Shown here piece by piece: positions 8,943 through 18,155 of a stretch of 64,000 nucleotides of DNA. Each line of letters starts with the position of its first letter. Position 1 is the stretch's first letter. Position numbers and translations under genes: made by a program. The stretch covers positions 1 through 64,000 of the forward strand of contig JAUQPL010000002.1 of NCBI GenBank assembly GCA_030550395.1, read 5' to 3'. Below the pieces are notes generated by a model. It searched no databases and had not been told where the DNA came from. It saw nothing but the letters and a program-made list of their open reading frames with translations. Source of the DNA: Bacteroidota bacterium. Its GTDB lineage: Bacteria > Bacteroidota > Ignavibacteria > Kapaibacteriales > HRBIN21.

Positions 8943-9685
8943 GCACGCTGCCGGCGCTGCTGTGGTAGGTAGCGCGGAGAAAGGCCCCGATGGCGGAGAA
9001 GTTGCTCCAAGGTACGTCGGACATCAAAGAGCGAGCTGTACGGCAAGAAGTTCAGACCGTGTTCTCGGCACCACAGAGCTAGTTCTCCAGAAGCGAAGAC
9101 AATATCGGCGTAGAAAGCAGGGCAGAAGTCCGAGAGGCCGTCACCCACATAGAGCACGGTAGCATCGGGCGGAGACCAGCTGAGCAGAACTGCGCGCTTA
9201 CAAGCCGCACAGGGATAGGGACTTGGGCAGTTCTGCTGGCAGTTCTCAAATGCCCAAGGGAAAACAGCCTGCGGGCGCCCGCATTCCCACCGGAGGAGAT
9301 TGCAAGCAATTGGGACCTGGGTAAGGTCGGCCTCTTCTATGAGAGGCAAAATGTAAGCATCCAGTCCGTCGCTGACGATAGCGACATCAATACCAATCCG
9401 ACGGCAGAAGGCGAAGAACTCACGAACGTATGGGCGCAATCCGATTTGGCGGGCGAATGCCGCAATGCGATCCGGGGTTGCTTCGGGAACAAAGGCAGCG
9501 CAAGTGCGCTGGTAGAATTCTATCACGGAAATCTCGCCCTGAATCAGCGCTTTCTCCAGTTCAGCCCCAATGCTATAGGAGCGCAGAAGCGCCGTCCCGA
9601 TATCCGTTGGAGTCAGTGTTCCATCAAAATCGCAGAAGAGCACGATGGAGGAGTTCAGCGGGTATGAGCCGGGGACCTCAACCAT
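8927..9685 (-). CDS. HAD-IB family phosphatase (MtnX/phosphoserine-phosphatase-like)
   Basis: Cytoplasmic HAD-superfamily phosphomonoesterase, about 252 aa. Motif I is FCDFDGTLT (nucleophile Asp19, acid/base Asp21), motif II is the Ser of VAIVSDG, and motif IV is YVGDGLSDF. A helical cap insert with IEFYQRTCAAF follows motif I, as in MtnX and phosphoserine phosphatase relatives. A four-Cys cluster (ENCQQNCPSPYPCAACK) between motifs II and IV could bind a metal and is a point of interest. The frame opens at 9832, but the ATG at 9685 fits the domain start and overlaps the preceding stop by only 8 bp. The physiological substrate is uncertain; methionine salvage partners are not seen nearby. Confidence 0.8.
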   Translation of the reverse strand: MVEVPGSYPLNSSIVLFCDFDGTLTPTDIGTALLRSYSIGAELEKALIQGEISVIEFYQRTCAAFVPEATPDRIAAFARQIGLRPYVREFFAFCRRIGIDVAIVSDGLDAYILPLIEEADLTQVPIACNLLRWECGRPQAVFPWAFENCQQNCPSPYPCAACKRAVLLSWSPPDATVLYVGDGLSDFCPAFYADIVFASGELALWCREHGLNFLPYSSLFDVRRTLEQLLRHRGLSPRYLPQQRRQRAWVEE

Positions 9686-10481
9686 AAGAGTAGAATCCGT
9701 GCCCGGTATGACATCCCAGCCAGCGAGCGCGAACGTATTGGCGCAGAAGTACACACGCTCGGTACCGTTCCTGGTGGTACTCGTTGTAGAGGGCATCCAG
9801 GATAGCCACGATGGTATCCAGGCCAATGTCATCGGCCCATTCCAGGATACCTCTGGGGTAGTTCATGGCCAGACGGAGGGCGGTGTCAATATCCCGAGGA
9901 GCAGCAACCTGCTCCATAACGGCGAAAGCGCCTTCGTTGACGAGCATCGCCAGGATTCGAGGGATAACTAGGCCGATGCGATCTTCCACAATTTCTGGAC
10001 GGAACCCCAGGTGGGAGAAGAATGCGGCAGCTGCTTGTCGGGCTTGCTCCGAGGCGGTCAGGGCTGGGGCTAACTCCAGCCTTTCCAACCGTGCAAAGAG
10101 ACCTGGCAGTCCGTTGAAGGATACTACCTCGGGGTATTCCAGGACATGGGCGCACATTGTAGCAGTCTCGGTCAAGCCAGAACGGAGCCACCAGGCGGAA
10201 GGATATCGTGCTCGCAGGACCCGGAGTTCTTTCAGGCGCTGGGCTGTCGGGCTGAGGCAGACATCCAGGATGGCGTAGACAGAGTCGGGAGCATTGGATT
10301 CCGTAGAAGGGTATTCCTGTTGAAGCTCCGCCCATTCTTGCGCCCACGGGGTGTCTTCGGCTTTCCCTAACAAGTGGAGGAAGACCGACAGATGCGTGCG
10401 GCATCGCCTGGCAAGTTCACCAATACCCCGTGGGTGCTCGGCATACGAACCGACGAGGATGACCGTATGCTCGTTAGCCAT
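9678..10481 (-). CDS. 3-hydroxyacyl-CoA dehydrogenase-like protein with degenerate NAD-binding half
   Basis: About 267 aa. The C-terminal half matches the 3HCDH helical domain: EIVEDRIGLVIPRILAMLVNEGAFAV and DIDTALRLAMNYPRGILEWADDIGLD follow the family pattern closely, including the final HTGHGFYSYG seen in 3-hydroxybutyryl-CoA dehydrogenases. The N-terminal half begins VILVGSYAEHPRGIGEL, where the family has a clear GxGxxG, and is shorter than usual, so NAD binding is doubtful. It may be a non-catalytic or altered member. It is the first gene of the minus-strand run of six and diverges from cdsA across an 84-bp gap. Start is an ATG with nothing in frame upstream to compete. Confidence 0.72.
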   Translation of the reverse strand: MANEHTVILVGSYAEHPRGIGELARRCRTHLSVFLHLLGKAEDTPWAQEWAELQQEYPSTESNAPDSVYAILDVCLSPTAQRLKELRVLRARYPSAWWLRSGLTETATMCAHVLEYPEVVSFNGLPGLFARLERLELAPALTASEQARQAAAAFFSHLGFRPEIVEDRIGLVIPRILAMLVNEGAFAVMEQVAAPRDIDTALRLAMNYPRGILEWADDIGLDTIVAILDALYNEYHQERYRACVLLRQYVRARWLGCHTGHGFYSYG

Positions 10482-10503
10482 TGGTCCCGGAGGGCTCCCA
10501 GTG

Positions 10504-10538
10504 TTGTTAACAGACTGTGCGAAACTACGGTAATTTTG
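10504..10538 (+). promoter_or_regulatory. Candidate Bacteroidota-type promoter for cdsA
   Basis: In the gap between divergent genes, TAATTTTG at 10531-10538 fits the TAnnTTTG -7 element, and a TTG lies at 10504-10506. The 24-bp spacing is one longer than the usual 17-23, so the upstream element is uncertain. The -7 element lies 28 bp before the cdsA ATG. Confidence 0.35.
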
Positions 10539-10565
10539 GTACTGTTGAACGGAGCGGATACCTGC

Positions 10566-11417
10566 ATGAGAAGATCGGACAATGGGCGGAAAACCTTAGC
10601 CCAGCGCGTGCTTGTTGCCGTAGTGGGCATCCCTATCATCGTCGGCGCAGTTGTCGTGGGTTCATGGCTTTTCGGCAGCGTTGTTTCCTGTGTGGCGGCG
10701 TTGGCAGCATGGGAGTACGGAGAGTTGATGCGTCGGCGCGGGGTAGCGCCACAGATGCTGCTTCTCATCGTGGGGGCTGCTGCACAGGTATGGGTAGGAT
10801 TTTTCGAAAAGGCTCCTTTGGCCTCCCTCGGTGTGCTCGGGATTGTGGTAACCCTTGTGGCATGGGGGGTGGAGCTGTGGCGACGGACAGGCTCGGCACT
10901 CCTGAATACAGCAGCGACAGTTGCAGGAATCATTTACTGCGGAGGACTGCTGAGCGTGTTTCCCCTTCTCCGCCATGGTGAGCTGGCGGGAATAGAAGAA
11001 GTGCCTGGGGCGTGGGTGCTTGCGCTGCTGGGAGCTATCTGGATTGGAGACAGTGCCGCTTATGCAGTCGGACGGAAATGGGGACGCCATCGCTTAGTCC
11101 CGGTGATTAGCCCTCACAAGACTTGGGAAGGAGCACTTGCCTGCTTTTTGGGGACAACCCTTGCTTTTTGGGGATTTTTACGGTGGTGGGTCCCGACTTT
11201 CCCTGCTGGGGAAGCGATGGCTATTGGGGCATTGTTAGGCATCGTCGGACAGATCGGCGACCTTGCGGAATCAAAGCTCAAGCGCGATGTCGGGGTTAAA
11301 GATAGCTCTGCCCTCTTGCCAGGGCATGGAGGGATGTTGGATCGGATTGACAGCTTGCTCTTCGCGGCTCCATGCCTCTATCTTTGGTTGCTTGTGCGGG
11401 GGTGGCTTGGGAGCTGA
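10566..11417 (+). CDS. cdsA: Phosphatidate cytidylyltransferase
   Basis: Integral inner-membrane enzyme making CDP-diacylglycerol from phosphatidate and CTP, the branch point of phospholipid synthesis. About 283 aa with some eight hydrophobic segments. The CDS signature is near the C-terminus: SESKL-type motif as AESKLKRDVGVKDSSALLPGHGGMLDRIDS, which I cite only in part (KLKRDVGVKDSS, LPGHGGMLDR). The upstream GDSAAYAVGRKWGRHRL and ISPHKTWEGAL segments are also typical. The open frame begins at 10374, but those codons lie inside the divergent gene; the ATG at 10566 begins just before the first membrane helix. It is followed by the TonB receptor gene 45 bp downstream. Confidence 0.93.
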   Translation: MRRSDNGRKTLAQRVLVAVVGIPIIVGAVVVGSWLFGSVVSCVAALAAWEYGELMRRRGVAPQMLLLIVGAAAQVWVGFFEKAPLASLGVLGIVVTLVAWGVELWRRTGSALLNTAATVAGIIYCGGLLSVFPLLRHGELAGIEEVPGAWVLALLGAIWIGDSAAYAVGRKWGRHRLVPVISPHKTWEGALACFLGTTLAFWGFLRWWVPTFPAGEAMAIGALLGIVGQIGDLAESKLKRDVGVKDSSALLPGHGGMLDRIDSLLFAAPCLYLWLLVRGWLGS

Positions 11418-11462
11418 CACGAGGGGGAAGGAGATTTCGTCTTTCCAGGGGAGTCTTCACCG

Positions 11463-14015
11463 ATGAGAGCTCTGATGCTTTACCCTGTGTTGGTACTATG
11501 CATGGTCACGCTGACATATGCCCAGTGGGGCACTATTGTGGGGACGGTGTCTGATACGACTGGAACCCCTCTGCCGGGAGCGATCATTCAGGTAGAGTCC
11601 TTAGGGAAAGGGGCGGTAAGCCGTCAACAAGGGCGTTTTCGGTTGGAGCTTCCCCCAGGGGAGCACGTGATAGAAGTCCGTCTACTGGGCTATGAGCCGG
11701 AGCGGGTATCGGTCCGGTTGCAGGCTGGGGAGGAGCGCCGCCTCTCCATCCGGCTGCGTCCGAAGCCAATTACCCTTAGCGAAGTTCAGGTTGTTGGGCG
11801 GGGAAGCGTAAGGATGTCAGAGGATACTCGTCCAAGCGTGGTTACGGTGGAACCACGGCAGGTCAAGTATCGGGCAGGCGCTGTGGAGGACCTGTTGCGG
11901 GCACTCCAGAGTGTGCCCGGCGTGGTTGCTGTGAGCGATTTCTCTTCTCAGCTCGTCATCCGAGGCTCCACCCCCGACCAGAACCTGATCCTGATTGATG
12001 GCTTTGAAGTTTTCAACCCCTACCGTCTCTACGGCTTTGTCTCCATGTACAACGCCGAAACGCTTGCGGATGTGCAATTGCTCACTGGCGGGTTCCCGGT
12101 GCAATATGGGGATCGGATCTCGGCCGTTCTGGATGTGACGAACCGAAACGGGAAGCGGGAATCGCTCATCGGTGGGCATGTCTCCGCTAGCATAGTCAGT
12201 GCCAATATCATTGCCGAAGGAGCTCTGCCTGTGTGGAATGGCTCATGGCTGTTGAGTTCTCGCCGGACGTACTACGACCTGATAGCTGGTCCGGTTGTCC
12301 GCTCCCTCAAGCTGCTGGAGGGGGATGTTGCTCTTCCAAACTTTGCTGACCTGCAATTGAAGGTAACCGTTACGCCAGCCCTCCGTCATACGCTTTCGGC
12401 TCTGGTGATTGTGAACCGGGACAACACGGAGCTCACCAGTGGTTCTAGACGGAGGCGCCCGGATAGTGTGACTATCTTTGATGAGTCGTACAACACCCTC
12501 TTTGGGTTGACGTGGTTGTGGCAGCTGCATCCGGATGTGCTGTCTCGGGTTGGCGTATCGGCATATAGTAACCACGGCTTCAATGCGTTTGGGGGTGAGG
12601 GAGGAAGTGAGGTGGTGCTTGGCAGGGAGGAGCCAACACTGGAGGAGTTTCGGCGTTTGCAGGACTCCCTTCGACAGCTTGGGTTGGAAGTCCCACGGCT
12701 GTTTCAAGTAAAGGGAGGGGGTGAGTTTGCTTTTCGGCGTTATGGGCTCCAGTGGGAAATCCAGTGGGAGCCCTCGCGCAAGCACAGGCTGCAGTGGGGG
12801 ATAAGCGCCGATGTGATAGACAATGAGCTTGGGTTCCAGTTAGAGATAGACCCTCGGCTGAAAGCGATTCGGGAAAGCAATCCCCGTTTCCCGCAACTTC
12901 CCAGTTCCTATAGCGCGATGATGCGCTATCCTCGGGTGAGTTTGTATGTCCAGGACCGTTTCCGTCCCAATGCAGGGTTGACTCTGCTACCGGGCATACG
13001 GTGGGACTACTTCGGTTCCCTGCGGCGCGGTGTTCTTTCCCCACGGCTGTCGCTTTCCTATGCGCTGTCACAGGTGACGACGCTGCGGGCAGCGTGGGGA
13101 TTATACTACCAATCACCGGGATATGAGAAACTCTTTGACCGGCAGACATTTCTTGATTTTACTTCGCCCCGTGCGCGTCAGCTCCGTCCAGAGGCGGCGA
13201 TGCATTCGGTGCTTGGCATTGAGCATATGCTGGGTCCGGAATGGCAAGTACGGATCGAGGGCTATTACAAACGTTTCTGGGACTTGATTGTCCAGGAGCG
13301 CCTTCTGGGAACGGTATGGCAGACGCAATTGCTTCCGGGTGCTGATCCACGTAAGCTTGAAAGCTGGACTCCACCGGTTGCCACCGTAGGGGATTCCGTC
13401 ACCATTATTCCCGTCAATGGAGCTATAGGGAATGCATACGGGGTTGAGTTTTTGCTGCAGAAGCTCTATGACATGGACCGGAGTCCTTTCTATGGGTGGA
13501 TTTCCTATGCACTGTCGTGGGCATATCGGGAGCAAAATGGAATCCGGTATCCTTTTGAGTTTGACCGACGCCATGTTGTGAACCTTGTGCTTGGTTGGCG
13601 CATTAGCCCCCGTCTGGATTTGAACGCGACTTGGACTTACGGTACAGGGTTCCCCTGGACGACACCTGTGGGAATCAAACCTCGGATTATCACGGAGCGG
13701 GATTCTTCAGGGGCATTGCGTCCACGGATTGATACGGATTGGCGTGGAGTTACCTTTGTCGTTGACCGAGGAGGTCTGGAGAACCGCAACCGTGGGCGTC
13801 TGCCCGACTATCACCGATTGGATGTTCGGTTAACGATGTATGCCCACTGGTTCGGCAAGGAGTGGAGCTTTTATGTGGATGTTGCCAATTTATACAACCG
13901 TGCGAACCTCTTGTCGATTAGCTATCGGGTCAATTCGGAAACTCTCACCATTGAGCCCAATCCCATCCGAATGCTTCCGATTTTGCCGACATTTGGATTT
14001 TCCGTGCGTCTTTAG
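11463..14015 (+). CDS. TonB-dependent receptor with N-terminal carboxypeptidase-regulatory-like domain
   Basis: Outer-membrane active transporter, 850 aa. A signal peptide (1-20, ending TYA-Q) is followed by a CarboxypepD_reg-like domain (about 22-105; GTVSDTTGTPLPGAIIQV is its usual opening), a plug domain (about 115-230; LQSVPGVV...SQLVIRGSTPDQNLILIDGF, written here in pieces) and a beta-barrel to the C-terminus, which ends in an aromatic-rich strand (TFGFSVRL). This architecture is common in Bacteroidota. No SusD partner is adjacent and the ligand cannot be told. The stop overlaps the stop of the convergent ABC gene by 4 bp. A GGGGAG sequence lies about 9 bases before the ATG. Confidence 0.92.
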   Translation: MRALMLYPVLVLCMVTLTYAQWGTIVGTVSDTTGTPLPGAIIQVESLGKGAVSRQQGRFRLELPPGEHVIEVRLLGYEPERVSVRLQAGEERRLSIRLRPKPITLSEVQVVGRGSVRMSEDTRPSVVTVEPRQVKYRAGAVEDLLRALQSVPGVVAVSDFSSQLVIRGSTPDQNLILIDGFEVFNPYRLYGFVSMYNAETLADVQLLTGGFPVQYGDRISAVLDVTNRNGKRESLIGGHVSASIVSANIIAEGALPVWNGSWLLSSRRTYYDLIAGPVVRSLKLLEGDVALPNFADLQLKVTVTPALRHTLSALVIVNRDNTELTSGSRRRRPDSVTIFDESYNTLFGLTWLWQLHPDVLSRVGVSAYSNHGFNAFGGEGGSEVVLGREEPTLEEFRRLQDSLRQLGLEVPRLFQVKGGGEFAFRRYGLQWEIQWEPSRKHRLQWGISADVIDNELGFQLEIDPRLKAIRESNPRFPQLPSSYSAMMRYPRVSLYVQDRFRPNAGLTLLPGIRWDYFGSLRRGVLSPRLSLSYALSQVTTLRAAWGLYYQSPGYEKLFDRQTFLDFTSPRARQLRPEAAMHSVLGIEHMLGPEWQVRIEGYYKRFWDLIVQERLLGTVWQTQLLPGADPRKLESWTPPVATVGDSVTIIPVNGAIGNAYGVEFLLQKLYDMDRSPFYGWISYALSWAYREQNGIRYPFEFDRRHVVNLVLGWRISPRLDLNATWTYGTGFPWTTPVGIKPRIITERDSSGALRPRIDTDWRGVTFVVDRGGLENRNRGRLPDYHRLDVRLTMYAHWFGKEWSFYVDVANLYNRANLLSISYRVNSETLTIEPNPIRMLPILPTFGFSVRL

Positions 14016-15100
14016 GGGGGGAAGAGCCTTTCTCCACTCGGGTGGGCGAACAAACACCACGGCTGTGGTGCAAGGAAAAGGGGCAGCTGAGTCCCGCGGG
14101 GAGGCGGGGGATTATCTGCGGGAAGTCGTACGAGAATGGGAGAAATCTGCGCTGCCGGGTGGCTGAGAGCGACTAAAAGCTCGTGACCGCTGTATTCTAT
14201 CGCCTCCACCTGTCCACTCCCGAGAGGGTATCCTGCATCGGTGCAAGGGGAGAGCGCTTCCGCCCGAACCCCTAAGCTCCAGTGCGAATCCTCCGGGAGT
14301 TGTATCGGGCACGGCAACGAGAGTTCTGTCCCGCGGAGTCGGAGTCTTCCCTGAGAGACGGAGACGGCAAAGAGGTTCATTGGAGGAGTGCCGATGAAAC
14401 GGGCTACGGCCACGGAGGCTGGTCGGAAGTAAAGCTCTTTCGGTGAAGCGACTTGGAGCAGACGTCCTTGGGAGAGCACCGCTACTCGGTGTCCCAGAGC
14501 GAGAGCCTCAACCTGGTCGTGGGTGACGTAGAGTGTTGTAATGCCGAGCTGCTGTTGGAGGGCTGCTAGCTCGGCGCGCATTGTAGAGCGTAATTGTGCA
14601 TCCACGTTGGAGAGGGGTTCGTCGAAGAGGAAAACACGGGGGGAGCGGACCAACGCCCGTCCTAAGGCAACACGCTGGCGTTGCCCTCCGGAGAGCTCGC
14701 GAGGATAGCGCTCCAGAAGATGCTCTACTTCTAGAAGGCAGGCAATCTGGCGGACGCGCTCGCGAATCTGCTCCCGTCTCCACCGTCGGAGTCGGAGAGG
14801 AAAAGCCAAGTTCTCAAACACAGTCATGTGGGGGTAGAGAGCGTAGTTCTGGAAGACCATGCCCACGTCGCGTTTTTGTGGTGGTACGTGGGTGATGGGG
14901 GTGTCGTCGAAGAAGATTTCGCCCTTTGAGGGAAACTCCAGTCCAGCGATGAGGCGCAGGAGGGTAGACTTCCCACTGCCCGATGGACCGACGACGGTAA
15001 GGAATTCTGCTGGTTGAACAGTCAACGATATATCGGCCACGGCTGTGACGTGTCCATAGTATTTCGTCAGTTGCTGTAGGCGCACTTGAGTCATATTCAC
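14012..15100 (-). CDS. MalK/UgpC-type ABC transporter ATP-binding protein
   Basis: ATPase subunit of an importer of the carbohydrate-uptake CUT1 type, 362 aa. Walker A is GPSGSGKST, the Q-loop is in [13 protein letters not shown], the signature is [15 protein letters not shown], Walker B is [10 protein letters not shown] and the H-loop is in YVTHDQVEA. The C-terminal ~120 residues form the TOBE/MOP-type regulatory region found in MalK and UgpC. No permease or binding-protein genes are adjacent, so this may be a shared ATPase serving several transporters, as MsmX does in Bacillus (known of the family; here inferred). Start is GTG at 15100, overlapping the J-protein stop by 4 bp, or ATG at 15094. 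Confidence 0.9.
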   Translation of the reverse strand: MNMTQVRLQQLTKYYGHVTAVADISLTVQPAEFLTVVGPSGSGKSTLLRLIAGLEFPSKGEIFFDDTPITHVPPQKRDVGMVFQNYALYPHMTVFENLAFPLRLRRWRREQIRERVRQIACLLEVEHLLERYPRELSGGQRQRVALGRALVRSPRVFLFDEPLSNVDAQLRSTMRAELAALQQQLGITTLYVTHDQVEALALGHRVAVLSQGRLLQVASPKELYFRPASVAVARFIGTPPMNLFAVSVSQGRLRLRGTELSLPCPIQLPEDSHWSLGVRAEALSPCTDAGYPLGSGQVEAIEYSGHELLVALSHPAAQISPILVRLPADNPPPPRGTQLPLFLAPQPWCLFAHPSGERLFPP

Positions 15101-16056
15101 GCGATGGTTTTCCGCAGGCGTGCCAGCTTTTGGAAGAGTTCTCGCTCTTGAGGGGTGAGGTTGCGCGGCAGTTCCACCGATAATCGTACGTAGAGGTCAC
15201 CGCGCTGGTGGGGTGAACCGTAAACAGGCATTCCCTGTCCGCGCAAGCACAATTGTGAGCCAGGTTGGGATTCTGGCGGGATCCGGATTTGGAGGGTTTT
15301 GTTGTCCAGCGTCCGCAAGGTCGCCATTCCTCCCAAGATGGCTGTGTAGAGATCTATGCTCAGCGTTGTGTATAGGTCATTGCCTCGGCGTTCAAAGCGG
15401 CTGTGGGGGAGGACTCGGACTGTCAGGTACAAATCACCGGGAGGGCCCCCGGTAGGGCTAGGGGCGCCCGCCCCGGGGACTTTGAGGACATGTCCATCCA
15501 GGATGCCTGGGTGGATGCGGACTTCAATGGTTTTACCTCCGGCGCGAAGGCGGCGGACGGTCCCGATAAAGGCTTCTTCTAGGGTGATCTCCACAGTTGC
15601 GGAGTAGTCTTCCCCTCGGATAGCCGTCCGGGTACGGCTGTGGTGGGGGCGGCGGGTATGGGCAGAGGGGAACCCACCGAAGAGGCGCTGGAAGAACTCC
15701 GAAAAGCCACCAGTGAGCAAATCTTGCAGATCGGGGAAATCTTCCGTGACGAACTGCACGCGGAAGCCGGGGGATTCGGTTGTCCAGGGCGCCCAGTCAA
15801 AGTACTCAGGGCGTCCACCGTGGCGTTGGTATTCCTTCCATTGAGTGTAAAGCTGGTCGTACTTGGCACGTTTGCTCGGATCGGCTAAGACTTCATATGC
15901 TTCGGCAATCTCTTTGAAACGTTCTTCAGCAGCCTTATCCCCAGGGTTGCGGTCGGGGTGGTATTGGAGAGCCAGTTTGCGGTATGCCCGCTTGATCTCC
16001 TCGCTGCTGGCGGTTGGTTCGACCCCGAGGATCTTGTAGTAGTCCTTGAACTCCAT
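15097..16056 (-). CDS. CbpA-like DnaJ-family co-chaperone
   Basis: Co-chaperone that stimulates DnaK ATPase and delivers clients, 319 aa. The J domain occupies residues 4-68, with the HPD motif at 33-35 and the [18 protein letters not shown] pattern. A linker with [13 protein letters not shown] follows, then the DnaJ C-terminal substrate-binding domains (about 130-310, including [20 protein letters not shown] and [10 protein letters not shown]). The four CxxCxGxG zinc repeats of true DnaJ are absent, which places it with CbpA (class B). It lies between lpxH and the ABC ATPase gene in a minus-strand run; the link to lipid A synthesis is probably incidental. The ATG at 16056 begins the J domain directly. 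Confidence 0.92.
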   Translation of the reverse strand: MEFKDYYKILGVEPTASSEEIKRAYRKLALQYHPDRNPGDKAAEERFKEIAEAYEVLADPSKRAKYDQLYTQWKEYQRHGGRPEYFDWAPWTTESPGFRVQFVTEDFPDLQDLLTGGFSEFFQRLFGGFPSAHTRRPHHSRTRTAIRGEDYSATVEITLEEAFIGTVRRLRAGGKTIEVRIHPGILDGHVLKVPGAGAPSPTGGPPGDLYLTVRVLPHSRFERRGNDLYTTLSIDLYTAILGGMATLRTLDNKTLQIRIPPESQPGSQLCLRGQGMPVYGSPHQRGDLYVRLSVELPRNLTPQERELFQKLARLRKTIA

Positions 16057-16070
16057 GGCAGCGCACGATG

Positions 16071-16844
16071 TTAAGCTGTATTGGCAGACGAAGAAAAATT
16101 TTCCCCCATTGCACGCAAGAACTCTCGTACTCGGAGCAGGGAGAGCCCTTTACCATCAAAGCAGGCGAAGAGGGGATCTCCATTGAGCCACCCGCCGGGG
16201 TTGACGTACCACCCTTTGTCGAAGGATTTCAGGGCAGGGGCGTGGCTGTGTCCGAGAACGACTACGTCGTAGCCTTCGGCCAGTTTCTTTCGGGCGAAGC
16301 GCTCCAGGCTGTCGATGAGTCGCTGGGGGGCTTCAGTGCCGTGGTAGCGACTCATCCGGGATGCCCATCGGGCGAGTCCAATTCCAAGGTCCGGGTGCAG
16401 CATTCGGTAGAGACGCTGTGCCGTGCGATTCCGCAAGACAGAACGGAGGATGAGGTATCCCCAATCCCCTGGTATCTTGTCATCCCCGTGAGCGATATAG
16501 AAGCGGAGTCCGTACCATTGCCGCTCGAGGTCACCTGGGTGAGGTTCAATACCGAGCTCTTCACGGAAGAAGCGCCAGTGACCGAAGTCGTGGTTTCCAA
16601 TCAAGTAGTCTACAGTGACTCCACGGTCCCGCAGGGCTCCTAATGCGGCGATGGACTGCCAGAACGCTTTCGGAATCACCGTGCGGTAGTCAAACCAAAA
16701 GTCGAAGAGGTCTCCCAGGATAACCACGTGCGAGCAATAGCCCGGCAGCACTGAAAGGAGAGCCCGGAAAAGCTGGAGGCGTTGGGATTCTGTGGCGTGG
16801 TCGCACCCTAAATGCACATCCCCAAGGAAGCAGATCCGTGACAT
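16071..16844 (-). CDS. lpxH: UDP-2,3-diacylglucosamine diphosphatase (LpxH-type)
   Basis: Metallophosphoesterase of about 257 aa that hydrolyses UDP-2,3-diacylglucosamine to lipid X and UMP, the fourth step of lipid A synthesis, at the inner face of the inner membrane. The metal-binding motifs are GDVHLG (Asp9, His11), GDLFDFWF (Asp45), GNHD (83-85) and the later histidines in IAHGD and GHSHAP. The GDLFDFWF form is the LpxH signature. It implies a lipopolysaccharide- or lipid-A-bearing outer membrane, in keeping with the TonB receptor. No other lpx gene is in the window. It diverges from the carboxylate-amine ligase gene across an 84-bp gap. Confidence 0.92.
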   Translation of the reverse strand: MSRICFLGDVHLGCDHATESQRLQLFRALLSVLPGYCSHVVILGDLFDFWFDYRTVIPKAFWQSIAALGALRDRGVTVDYLIGNHDFGHWRFFREELGIEPHPGDLERQWYGLRFYIAHGDDKIPGDWGYLILRSVLRNRTAQRLYRMLHPDLGIGLARWASRMSRYHGTEAPQRLIDSLERFARKKLAEGYDVVVLGHSHAPALKSFDKGWYVNPGGWLNGDPLFACFDGKGLSLLRVREFLRAMGENFSSSANTA

Positions 16845-16928
16845 AGAGCGCTATCTTCCCCAAAGTGCGTACTTTCGTGGCAGTAGACGTCCAAGTTCCA
16901 AGATGTATCACACGATAGCCGGGCAGTG

Positions 16929-18137
16929 ATGAATCCGGAAGAGCTCACCCCACAGCCCGAAGAGTACGATCCCTACCAGCGCCCGAGCTTTACCATTGGG
17001 ATCGAGGAGGAGTATATGGTCTTGGATCCGCAAACCTTGGATTTGCGTTCGCACATTGGGATGGAGCTTCTCTCCCAAGGGCGCCTGCTCCTCCATGAGC
17101 ATATCAAGCCGGAGCTACATGGCTCCATTGTGGAGATTGGAACAGGCGTCTGTCGGACAATTCAGGAGGCACGCCAGGAGTTGGTTAAAATCCGTTCCGT
17201 TGTCGCTCATCTTGCTCGGCAGAATGGACTCTTTATCGGGGCGGCCAGTACGCATCCGTTTGCTCGGTGGCAAGAGCAGGAGATCTATCCCGACGAGCGC
17301 TATTGGGGGATTGTGGAGGATATGCAAATTCTGGCGCGCTCACTGCTCATCTTCGGTTTGCACATCCACATTGGCATTGAGAACCGGGAAACCCAAATCC
17401 AGCTCATGAACGTGATGCGCTATTTCCTGCCCCATGTGCTAGCGCTTTCTACGAATTCACCCTTCTGGATGGGGATGAACACGGGCTTGAAATCGTATCG
17501 GTCCAAGATCTTTGAGCGTTTCCCGCGAACGGCTATCCCCGACTTCTTTTCCAGTTGGGCAGAATTTGAAAATTATGTCAAGCTCCTCATTCGGACAGGC
17601 TGCATTGATAACGGCAAGAAAATCTGGTGGGATATCCGTCCCCATCCCTTCTTCCCAACGTTGGAGATTCGGATTTGCGATATCCCGATGCGGGTGGATG
17701 AGACGATAGCTTTGGCAGCGCTATGTCAGGCAATCGCTGCGAAATTGTTCTCACTGTACGAGAAGAATCTAAGCTTTCGGGTTTACCGTCGTTCCCTCAT
17801 CATGGAGAACAAATGGCGGGCTGTCCGCTATGGGCTAGACGGCAAGCTAATTGACTTCGGGAAGCAGAGAGAGTTTCCTGCGCGAGACCTTGTGCGGGAG
17901 TTACTGCAATTTGTGGATGATGTGCTGGATGAGTTAGGGACTCGCCGAGAGGTGGAGTACATCTACGAGATTTTGGACATGGGGACCGGGGCTGACCGAC
18001 AGCTCAAGGTGTGGCGTGAGACTGGCTCGCTGCATGAGGTCGTCCGCTATATCCACCGGGAGACAATGTGCGGTATTCCAGAAGATGCCACCCCGTATTT
18101 GGACTTGTTGAAGTCTGTTCGTCCTCTGGAGCCTTAG
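16929..18137 (+). CDS. Carboxylate-amine ligase, GCS2/YbdK family
   Basis: ATP-dependent ligase of the glutamate-cysteine ligase 2 superfamily, about 402 aa. The N-terminal TIGIEEEYMVLDP motif (with the metal/ATP-site glutamates), the central HIHIGIENRE and the IWWDIRPHPFFPTLEIRICD segment are characteristic of YbdK-type proteins. Family members form gamma-glutamyl or similar amide bonds, but E. coli YbdK has only weak glutamate-cysteine ligase activity, so the substrate here is open. A GTG at 16926 directly precedes the ATG at 16929; I chose the ATG. The DUF58 gene follows 18 bp later, suggesting one transcript. Confidence 0.88.
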   Translation: MNPEELTPQPEEYDPYQRPSFTIGIEEEYMVLDPQTLDLRSHIGMELLSQGRLLLHEHIKPELHGSIVEIGTGVCRTIQEARQELVKIRSVVAHLARQNGLFIGAASTHPFARWQEQEIYPDERYWGIVEDMQILARSLLIFGLHIHIGIENRETQIQLMNVMRYFLPHVLALSTNSPFWMGMNTGLKSYRSKIFERFPRTAIPDFFSSWAEFENYVKLLIRTGCIDNGKKIWWDIRPHPFFPTLEIRICDIPMRVDETIALAALCQAIAAKLFSLYEKNLSFRVYRRSLIMENKWRAVRYGLDGKLIDFGKQREFPARDLVRELLQFVDDVLDELGTRREVEYIYEILDMGTGADRQLKVWRETGSLHEVVRYIHRETMCGIPEDATPYLDLLKSVRPLEP

Positions 18138-18155
18138 ACAGCAGAGAGGAGACTC

